Below, piece by piece: positions 51,179 to 58,226 of a stretch of 64,000 nt of DNA (positions within the stretch are counted from its first letter, which is position 1; every line of letters begins with the position of its first letter). The notes under the pieces were generated by a model that was given only the letters and a program-made list of their open reading frames with translations, was not told the origin of the DNA and made no database searches. This DNA comes from Streptomyces akebiae (lineage in GTDB: Bacteria > Actinomycetota > Actinomycetes > Streptomycetales > Streptomycetaceae). Made by a program: the position numbers and the translations under genes. Where the stretch lies: the NCBI RefSeq assembly GCF_019599145.1, contig NZ_CP080647.1, forward strand, positions 6,882,001-6,946,000, read 5' to 3'.

Positions 51179-52512
51179 TCAAATGAGGTGCGACAGCAGG
51201 GAGTTCACCGCAGCGTCGACGCCGTCCTCGGCCCGGACGAGGCGGGAGATCTCGTTCGCCCGGCGCTCCAGGTGGCGGTCCGTCACCGCCGTGGTGATCG
51301 CTTCCGCGAGCCCGCGCGCGGTGAGGGCGCGGGCGGTGAGGGGAGCGGGGGCGACGCCCAGCGCTCGCATCCGGGCGGACCAGTGGGTCTGGTCGCCCAT
51401 GTGGGGGCAGAGGACCTGAGGACGGCCCGCGGCGAGGGCGGCTCCGACCGTCCCCGGGCCGCCGTGGTGGACGACCGCGGCCGTACGGGGGAAGAGCCAG
51501 TCGTGCGGGGCCTGTTCGATCATCAGGATGTTCGGTGACAGGGGGGCGGAGTTCCTGACCGGCGCACCGATGCCGCCCCAGCCGGTCGCGACGACGGCCC
51601 GTACGCCGGTGCGGCGGATCGCCTCGGTGACCAGTGCGTGGTTCCGGCGGGCCCGGGTGCCGGTCATGCTGCCGAAGCCGATGTAGACGGGGGGCGGACC
51701 CTCGTCGAGGAACCGGTTCAGCTCCCTGGGCGGCGTCCAGTCGGGGCGCGTGGGCAGATACCAGAATCCCGTGGTGCGTACGGCGTCGCCCCACGCGGGG
51801 TCGACCGGGGTGATGTGCCGGCTGAACGGCTGGAGCACCGGGCGCCGTCGGCCCTCGGGGTCCCGCAGCCACCGCCGGGCACCGTGTCGGCGGGGTGCCA
51901 GCCCCAGTTCGCGCGTTCGCCAGCGTTCCACCTCAGGGGACCGCTGGGCCGCCGCGACCAGGGCGTACGTGCTTCGGTTCAGGAAGCGCGGCACCCGGGG
52001 GAGCGGCATCAGCGGGCAGGGGAACGCGTGGTGGGGATCCAGCCCGGCTGGAGCGCCACGACGACGGCGGGTACGCCCAGTATGTCGGCGACGTGCTGGA
52101 CGGGGAACGCCGCCGAATGCACCACCGCCGCCACGTCGGCGTGGTCGTGCGCGATGGCCGCCACGTCCCGCAGTGGGGCGATCATCAGGTGTTTCAGCCG
52201 GGCGACGGTCCGCGCGGCCGCGATCTTCCCGCGCACCCCCATGAGGCCGCCGTCGATGATCCGTAGGGTCGCCGTCTCGTCGAGGATCCGGGTCGGGCCG
52301 TCGTCGATCGCGGCGAAATCGACACCGTACGCGGCCGCTTCGGGCGCATACGCGGAAGGGGCCGCCAATAACGGCTGATGGCCGTGGCGACGCAGCGCCA
52401 CGGCCAATGCGAGAAAGGGTTGTACATCCCCGCGGGTACCGCATGCCGCCAGAAGAACCTTGCGCGGACGGGCGCCGACTCCGAGGCTCTCCGGCGCCGA
52501 TTCATTGGGCAT
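51179..52512 (-). pseudogene. GT1-family (macrolide/sterol type) glycosyltransferase broken by a frameshift
   Basis: The N-terminal domain (ATG 52512; VLLAACGTRGDVQPFLALAVAL to LQPGWIPTT) and the C-terminal domain (AFPCPLMPLPRVPRFLNRSTY to the end) are in different frames. They meet near 52029, where one missing C in CCACCACGCG would explain the shift. The donor-binding motif is intact: VVHHGGPGTVGAALAAGRP followed by HMGDQTHW. The enzyme would glycosylate a lipophilic natural product with an NDP-sugar. One TTA codon lies at 52371-52369. It precedes the broken condensation gene on the same strand by 84 bases, so both may belong to one decayed biosynthetic unit. Confidence 0.8.
52369..52371 (-). 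other. TTA leucine codon in the glycosyltransferase gene
   Basis: The coding strand reads CAT CAG CCG TTA TTG GCG GCC (HQPLLAA), giving an in-frame TTA about 48 codons after the start. It suggests former bldA control of the unit. Confidence 0.8.
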
Positions 52513-52587
52513 GACCACGCGCTGAACCTAGCAGAAGTAAAATCGAACAAGTCTGGGATGACAATGAGTTCGATATTTGTTTTCTGT

Positions 52588-53748
52588 TTATGCGGTCCGG
52601 AAAGGGCCCGTCACCTCGTACGTGATTCCGCCCGACGAACTGCCGCTGGTCCCGCGCTGGCTGGAGAAGTAGAGATGCCGGCCGTCGGGGGAGAAGGCGG
52701 GCCCGGTGATCTCGGACGCGGACTGGCCCTCGACGCGGAGGAAGGGGGCGATGGTGTCGTTCGGGGTGAGGAGGCAGATCTCCATGGTGCCGCCGTCCTC
52801 GGCGACGTAGAGGTCACCCGAGGAGGAGCCCGTGACGTTGTCGACACCGGTGAGCGGGGCCGTTCCGCCGGTGACCAGCGAGTCGTCGTAGGCGAGTTCG
52901 ATGGTCTGCGCGGCCGCGTCGTACTGCCAGACGCGGTTGTCGCCCTTCGTCGTGAACCAGCAGGTGTCGCCCGCGTAGTAGCAGCCCTCACCGCCGTTGA
53001 AGCGCTTGGCGCCGGACACCTGGTTGCGGGTGGCGGTGGCGCCGGTGGGGTCCGGGACCCGGGACCAGGTCACCGGGCCGCTGGTGGCGGTGCCGGCCAC
53101 CAGGACCTCCAGCGTGCCCGACGACAGGTCGCCCCAGGTCGTGGGCCGGAAGCGGTAGAAGCAGCCGTCGGTGACGTCCTCGGTCATGTAGACGACACCC
53201 CGGGTGGGGTCGGCGGCCGCCGCCTCGTGCTTGAAACGGCCCATCGCGTCCCGGCGGACCGCCGCCTTGGTGCCCCACGGGTCCGTCTCGTAGACATAGC
53301 CCCGGTCCACCTCCTCACAGGACAGCCAGGTGTTCCAGGGTGTCCGCCCGCCGGCGCAGTTCTGGCGGGTGCCGGACAGGATGCGGTACGCCGATGTCAC
53401 CGCGCCCGTCGACGAGAACCGCACCGCGCTCGCGCCCCCGGACGGATTGATCTCCGAGTTGGAGACGTAGATCCAGCCGGATCCGTCCGCGTAACAGGCG
53501 CCGCCGTCGGGGGCGTTGTGCCAGGTGTACGAGGTACCGGGAACCGTCTGGCCGGAACGGGCGATCACCCGGCTCGTGAAGCCGCTCGGCAGCCGGATGC
53601 CGTTGGCGTCCGCCGTGCCGAGTGCCCCGTACGGGCCGGGACCGGGCTGGGCCGGCGCGGCGTACGCGGCGCCGCGCCACAGGGTGCCGCCGAAGACGGT
53701 CGACGTGCCGCCGAGTACGGCCGCGCGCAGGAGAGTACGACGTTCCAC
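52588..53748 (-). CDS. Secreted PhoX/DUF839-like protein
   Basis: A 386-residue exported protein. A twin-arginine signal (VERRTLLRAAVLGG) ends near AYAAP. The mature part is a beta-propeller-like DUF839 protein: GFTSRVIARSGQTV, APDGGACYADG, WIYVSNSEINPSGGASAVRF, NCAGGRTPWNTWLSCEE and GVVYMTEDVTDGCFYRF. PhoX relatives are calcium/iron phosphatases secreted by the Tat route; the Cys and Glu residues in LSCEE fit the family. GTG 53748 has TTGGAG seven bases upstream. It ends close to the glycosyltransferase start (75 bases), but phosphate control is not evident. Confidence 0.85.
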   Translation of the reverse strand: MERRTLLRAAVLGGTSTVFGGTLWRGAAYAAPAQPGPGPYGALGTADANGIRLPSGFTSRVIARSGQTVPGTSYTWHNAPDGGACYADGSGWIYVSNSEINPSGGASAVRFSSTGAVTSAYRILSGTRQNCAGGRTPWNTWLSCEEVDRGYVYETDPWGTKAAVRRDAMGRFKHEAAAADPTRGVVYMTEDVTDGCFYRFRPTTWGDLSSGTLEVLVAGTATSGPVTWSRVPDPTGATATRNQVSGAKRFNGGEGCYYAGDTCWFTTKGDNRVWQYDAAAQTIELAYDDSLVTGGTAPLTGVDNVTGSSSGDLYVAEDGGTMEICLLTPNDTIAPFLRVEGQSASEITGPAFSPDGRHLYFSSQRGTSGSSSGGITYEVTGPFRTA

Positions 53749-53900
53749 AGTCGCTCCAAGGGATGCCTTGACCGGCCCGCCGCACGGTCGGCGGCGGGGT
53801 CGCGCGCTGATGGAACTTAGGGGAGCAGTATTGACGGGACATGGACAATTTATGACGTCGTGACGGACGGGGTCCCGACAGGGACGTGGGCGGCGTACGC

Positions 53901-55598
53901 TCACGCGGGCAACGGCGGTGCCTCGCGGCGCCGTTGCCCGGGCCGCCCTCCGAACCCGTGGCCGTGGACCGGCCCCGGCGGCTCGGCCGAAGGCAGGCGG
54001 ACGACGGCGTCCAAGCCACCCGTGGCCGCCTCCCGCAGCGTCACCTCACCGCCACTGGCGTGGGCGAGCCGCTGGACGAGGGAGAGACCGAGCCCGGTGC
54101 CGCCCTTGGGCGCGCCGGGGGCGCGCCAGAAGCGGTCGAACGCGCGGGCGCGCTGCTCAGGCGTCATACCGGGACCCTCGTCGGTGACATGCAGGTCGAC
54201 CCAGCTGGGCCGGGCGTCGCGCAGCGCCCGGCGGGCGGGGACGAGGAGCCGTAGCTCCACGGTCACCGTGCTGCACGCGGGCGAGGCGCGCAGGGCGTTG
54301 GAGAGGAGGTTGTCGAGGATCTGCTCCACGGCTCCGGGAACGGCCGTCACCGGCCCCACCGCACCGGCGAAGAGGACCAGGGAGACGCCCTCGCGTTCGA
54401 ACAACGGCCCCCACGTACGGTGCCGTTCCGCGCAGATCGCCCCCAGGTCGACCGGGGCGGGGATGGCCGCCGACTCCTCCAGACGGGCCATCGCCAGCAG
54501 GCCCTCGACCATCCGGGCCAGGCGGTCGGTCTCGGTGACGGCCGCGTCGAGGCTCGGCCGGGCTCGCCGGGCGATGTCCGGTTCCAGGTTCTCCAGCCGT
54601 AGGCGCAGGGCCGCCAACGGGGTCTTCAGCTGGTGCGAGGCCTCACCGGCGAACGCGCGTTGGGAGGCCAGCAGATGTTCGAGGCGGGCCGCGGTCGTGT
54701 TGAAGGCCGCCGCGAGACTCCGCACCTCCGGCGGGCCGGACGTGACGACCACACTGGTCGCCGTGCCCCCCTCGGCCAGCCGGTGGGTGGCCTCCTCCAA
54801 CTGCCGGATGGGGCGCCCCGTCCAGCGCGCGAACGCGAACGCCACCGCGGCGACGCCGGTGAGCACGGCGAGTCCGGCCAGCGCCAGCAGCAGCCAGACC
54901 GCGAACACGCGGGCGTGCACCATCGTGGTCGGCAGGGTGATGCGCACGGCACCCTGTGCCGACGCGCCCGTGTCCGTGGCTGAGGCCGTGTCCGTGGCTG
55001 AGGCCGTGTCCGTGGCGGAGGCCGTGTCCGTGGTTGAGGCCATGTGCGTGGCTGAGGCCATCTGCGAGGCCGAGCCCGTGGTCGCGACCGAGGTGGTGTT
55101 CGAGACGGAGGCTGTACCTGAGTCCATGTCGCGGTCCGTGCCCGAGTCGGGGTCCGTGCCCGAGTCCGGGCCCGCTGTCGCGTGGCCCACCGGAGCCGCC
55201 ACGGACAGGTAGTGGACACCGCCGGTCGTCGTCGTACGGACGTCCGTGGTGGCACGGCCCCGGAGCGCGGCGGAGATCTCGGGGAGGGAGGAGAGGGACT
55301 GTTTCTCCTCGTCGGACAGGGAGTGGGAGGAGGCCAGCAGTTCACCGTCCGCGTCGACGATGACGACCTTTCCGCCGATGCGCTCGGCGCAGTGTCTGGC
55401 CCGTTCGGCGAGTTCGTCCGGGCGGCGGGCGGCGAGCGAGAGCGCGGCGAACGCGGCCACCGACTCGGCCTCGTCGTTGGCCGAGTTGACGATCCGCTCG
55501 CGCTCGGCCCGGGAATAGACGAAGCCCAGCGGGATCTCCAGGCCGAGCAGGACCAGGGCGGCGAGGCTGAGGTAACTCAGCAGCAGGCGTCGGGTCAT
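53901..55598 (-). CDS. Sensor histidine kinase
   Basis: A 565-residue two-component kinase. TM1 is at residues 8-28. An extracellular sensor of about 165 residues ends in a low-complexity Thr/Ala/Ser/Asp-rich stretch, and TM2 is near residues 210-235. A HAMP (WTGRPIRQLEEATHRLAEGG), the H-box SHQLKTPLAAL with His322, N-box QILDNLLSNALRA, and DEGPGM and GGTGLGLSLVQRLA follow. The start overlaps the response regulator stop by four bases (ATGA), so the regulator is translated first. The 18-bp repeat region (54970-55077) lies in the sensor domain. Signal unknown. Confidence 0.92.
   Translation of the reverse strand: MTRRLLLSYLSLAALVLLGLEIPLGFVYSRAERERIVNSANDEAESVAAFAALSLAARRPDELAERARHCAERIGGKVVIVDADGELLASSHSLSDEEKQSLSSLPEISAALRGRATTDVRTTTTGGVHYLSVAAPVGHATAGPDSGTDPDSGTDRDMDSGTASVSNTTSVATTGSASQMASATHMASTTDTASATDTASATDTASATDTGASAQGAVRITLPTTMVHARVFAVWLLLALAGLAVLTGVAAVAFAFARWTGRPIRQLEEATHRLAEGGTATSVVVTSGPPEVRSLAAAFNTTAARLEHLLASQRAFAGEASHQLKTPLAALRLRLENLEPDIARRARPSLDAAVTETDRLARMVEGLLAMARLEESAAIPAPVDLGAICAERHRTWGPLFEREGVSLVLFAGAVGPVTAVPGAVEQILDNLLSNALRASPACSTVTVELRLLVPARRALRDARPSWVDLHVTDEGPGMTPEQRARAFDRFWRAPGAPKGGTGLGLSLVQRLAHASGGEVTLREAATGGLDAVVRLPSAEPPGPVHGHGFGGRPGQRRREAPPLPA
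54970..55077. repeat. Six 18-bp tandem repeats in the sensor kinase gene
   Basis: Plus-strand unit GTGTCCGTGGCTGAGGCC, four close copies then two diverged ones (ATGTGCGTGGCTGAGGCC). They encode ASATDT/TASATD-like residues of the extracellular sensor on the minus strand, and keep the frame. Confidence 0.85.
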
Positions 55599-57217
55599 GA
55601 CGCCCTGGCCTCGGGCGTGCGATGCCTCCCCGACCCTGACCTCGACCCCGACCCCGATCCTGATCCCGACCCCGATCCTGATCCCGACCGCGACGCCGAT
55701 CCCGACCTGGACTCCGGTCCGCGCCCACGGCCGTGCACCTGCCCCGGCCCCGGGGCGCGTACGGCGAGCCGGAAGCCCACTCCGCGGAGGGTCTGGATCC
55801 ACGCCGGGTCGCCCAACTTGCGGCGCAGGGTGGCGACATGGACGTCCAGCGTCTTGGTCGGGCCCTGGTAGTGGTCGTCCCAGACACGGTTGAGGATCTG
55901 CTGCCGGGAGTAGACCGCTCCGGGGTCCTCGGTGAGCAACGCCAGCAGTTCGAACTCCTTCGGCGTCAGCGCGACCGGGACCTCGCCCACCCACACCTGC
56001 CGGGTCCGCCGGTCCACGACGAGCGGACCGGGGGGCGGGGCCGAACCGTCGTCGGCCGCAGCGGTGCCGGAGGGGGCACGGGGCTCGGGCGGGGCCTGCT
56101 CGTACATGGGGGGCTCGTAGACGGGGGCCTCATAGGCCGGGGGCTCGTAGACCGGGCTGCCGTACGCCGGCGTGCCGTACGCCGGGCCGCCCAGGGCGGA
56201 GACGTCGGGCGCGGGGCTCCCGAAGGCGGGCGTGCCGGGCGCCGGGGTGGCGTACGTGGAAGTCCCGTGCGCCGGCGTTTCGTACGCGGCCGACCAGTCG
56301 TACTCGGCGCCACCGCCTCCACCGCCTCCACCGCCTCCACCGCCTCCACCGGCCCCGGCGGCCGTCCGACGACCGGTGCCCCCGGCGTCGGCCCCGCTGC
56401 CGGTACCTCCGGCGTCCCCGTCGCGCCCCGAGCCCTCGCCCTCGAAAACGTCGCCTGCCCGATAGCGGTCCTCCGCCCCGAAGTCAGCGGCGGCACCGAA
56501 GTCAGCGGCGGCACGGAAGTCGGGGGCGGCCCCGAGGTCACCGGCGGCCGCGAAGTCGCTTCCGGCCCCGAACCGACTCCTGGCCCGGCCCCTGACCCCG
56601 AAACCGTCCCTGATCGCCGACTCCCGCTGTGCGGCGGGCTCCGGTGCGGGCGCCGTCCAGCTGCCGTACGCCGCGCTCCCGGCCGCAGCCTCGACATCGG
56701 CCGTACCCCCAGCCCCAGTCCTGCCCCCAGCCTCAGCCCCAACCTCCGTCCCGGCCCCAACCCCGACCCCGACGACTCCCTCGGCCGCGACGCCTGTCCC
56801 GACCGCCGTCCCGGACACCACGACCCCGGGGACCACCCCGCCCGTGACCCCGCTGCCGGGGCGCTGATGGCGGCGCGACACCGCCCGTATCCGAGCGACC
56901 AGCTCCCGGATGCTGAATGGTTTCGCCAGGTAGTCGTCGGCGCCGAGTTCGAGGCCCAGCACACGGTCGGCCTCCTCGCCGCGCGCGCTGAGGATGATGA
57001 TGGGGACGTCGGAGGTCCGGCGGATCCCGCGGCAGACGTCGATGCCGTCCATGTCGGGCAGGCCGAGGTCCAGCAGGACGACGTCGCCGTGCGGACCTCT
57101 CAACCCGTCGGCGCCGTTCGCCACGTGGTGGACGGTCAGGCCGAAGTGCCGCAGCCCGTCGGCGAGCGGTTCGGCGATCGTCTCGTCGTCCTCGATGAGC
57201 AGCACTCGTACGCCCAT
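55595..57217 (-). CDS. OmpR-family response regulator with a 270-residue low-complexity linker and Gly-Ser tail
   Basis: A 540-residue regulator where 220-240 is normal. The receiver (residues 1-117) has LIEDDE, phospho-acceptor Asp50 in LLDLGLPDMDG and KPFS. The winged helix (about 395-486) is complete: LTPKEFELLALLTEDPGAVYSRQQIL, then TLDVHVATLRRKLGD and RGVGFRLAV. Between them lie about 277 residues rich in Gly/Ala/Pro/Tyr, including a 14-Gly run (9-bp repeat at 56310-56352) and YxPP/YGTPA units. After the HTH comes a 54-residue GSGSGS tail. The linker is encoded without stop codons in the same frame, and the codon use looks coding. It overlaps its partner kinase by four bases. Targets unknown; the carbonic anhydrase gene is divergent. 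Confidence 0.9.
   Translation of the reverse strand: MGVRVLLIEDDETIAEPLADGLRHFGLTVHHVANGADGLRGPHGDVVLLDLGLPDMDGIDVCRGIRRTSDVPIIILSARGEEADRVLGLELGADDYLAKPFSIRELVARIRAVSRRHQRPGSGVTGGVVPGVVVSGTAVGTGVAAEGVVGVGVGAGTEVGAEAGGRTGAGGTADVEAAAGSAAYGSWTAPAPEPAAQRESAIRDGFGVRGRARSRFGAGSDFAAAGDLGAAPDFRAAADFGAAADFGAEDRYRAGDVFEGEGSGRDGDAGGTGSGADAGGTGRRTAAGAGGGGGGGGGGGGGGAEYDWSAAYETPAHGTSTYATPAPGTPAFGSPAPDVSALGGPAYGTPAYGSPVYEPPAYEAPVYEPPMYEQAPPEPRAPSGTAAADDGSAPPPGPLVVDRRTRQVWVGEVPVALTPKEFELLALLTEDPGAVYSRQQILNRVWDDHYQGPTKTLDVHVATLRRKLGDPAWIQTLRGVGFRLAVRAPGPGQVHGRGRGPESRSGSASRSGSGSGSGSGSGSGSRSGSGRHRTPEARAS
56310..56352. repeat. 9-bp tandem repeat encoding a poly-Gly run
   Basis: Plus-strand CACCGCCTC in about five units gives fourteen consecutive glycines in the response-regulator linker. 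Frame-neutral microsatellite. Confidence 0.85.
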
Positions 57218-57462
57218 GGCCGCCTGTCTCTCCAGAAAGTCGGGACAACACGAGAGCCGTGCTGTGGGGCGCCACGCTACAAGAGAACGAACAGTTGTGT
57301 GCAGGGAATCCGGAGCATTGTGAAATGACCCTCAGAAACCGCTTGTATTCGGTTGTCCGACCTGCGAAGGAAGGGTGACTGGCTGAAATCTGTGGAAAAC
57401 CTGGCGTCGCTTTAGTGTTCTCTTAACCTTCCTCTGGTCATCGCCCCTCTACTGTCGTCAAG

Positions 57463-57502
57463 GCAGGTCCGTGCAGGTCAGGACAGGTCGGAACAGGTCG
57501 GA
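57463..57502. promoter_or_regulatory. Four 10-bp-phased CAGGTC repeats upstream of the carbonic anhydrase gene
   Basis: GCAGGTCCGT, GCAGGTCAGG, ACAGGTCGGA and ACAGGTCGGA follow one another at an exact 10-bp period and end 19 bases before the start codon. Phasing puts every CAGGTC on the same DNA face. The sequence could bind a multimeric regulator or lie in the message leader. Confidence 0.6.
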
Positions 57503-57521
57503 ACCAGTACAGGGAGGCACG

Positions 57522-58226
57522 ATGAAGGCGTTGCTGGATCGCGCCCGGTCGTTCAAACGGCGGGTTGACTTCGAGAGCGACGAATACCGGAAACTCGCCG
57601 TCGGACAATTTCCCGAGGCGCTGTTCATTACCTGCTCGGACTCGCGGGTGATTCCCGCTCTGATCACCGGCGCGCGGCCCGGCGAGATATTCGAGCTGCG
57701 AAATGCGGGCAACATCGTGCCGCCGCACGACGCGTACGGGGCCGCCTCCGGTGAGGCCGCCACCATCGAGTACGCGCTGGAGGTGCTCGGCGTTCAGGAC
57801 ATCGTGGTGTGTGGTCATTCCCACTGCGGTGCGATGGGCGCCTTGAAGTACGGCGCCGACCTGTCCGGCCTGCCCAGGGTGGACGCGTGGCTCGACTACG
57901 CCAGGCCCGCCCTCGAACCGGTCCTTGGGCACGGCACGGGCAGGAACGGCACCGGCGGAGACGACGCGGGCGAGAACGGCACCGGCGGAGACGGCCCCGG
58001 CAGGGACGGCTCCGGCAGGGACAGTGCCTCGTCCGAGGATCCCGCCCTGCGTGAGGTCGTCCAGCTCAACATCCGCAACCAGCTCGCCGTTCTGCGGGAC
58101 TACCCGGTCGCCAGGCAGCAACTCGACGCCGGGCGGCTCCGGTTGCACGGCTGGTACTACGAGATCGACACCGGCAAGGTCCACGAACTGGACGCGGACG
58201 GCGGCTTCCAGGTGCACGGCTCATGA
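57522..58226 (+). CDS. Beta-class carbonic anhydrase
   Basis: A 234-residue zinc enzyme interconverting CO2 and bicarbonate. Zinc ligands Cys38 (ITCSDSRV), His99 and Cys102 (VCGHSHCG), plus the Asp40-Arg42 dyad, are all present. A Gly/Asp/Asn-rich insertion (residues 145-175: GTGRNGTGGDDAGENGTGG) breaks the C-terminal half and is encoded by short repeats. The tail VVQLNIRNQLAVL is conserved. ATG 57522 follows GGGAGG. The stop overlaps the SulP transporter start (ATGA), so bicarbonate transport and CO2 hydration are made together. Confidence 0.94.
   Translation: MKALLDRARSFKRRVDFESDEYRKLAVGQFPEALFITCSDSRVIPALITGARPGEIFELRNAGNIVPPHDAYGAASGEAATIEYALEVLGVQDIVVCGHSHCGAMGALKYGADLSGLPRVDAWLDYARPALEPVLGHGTGRNGTGGDDAGENGTGGDGPGRDGSGRDSASSEDPALREVVQLNIRNQLAVLRDYPVARQQLDAGRLRLHGWYYEIDTGKVHELDADGGFQVHGS

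Noticed and set aside
57400..57460. PhoP-box-like direct repeats (GTTCTCTTAAC) near the carbonic anhydrase gene
   Set aside because: Only one unit resembles the 11-nt consensus; spacing and following units do not fit.
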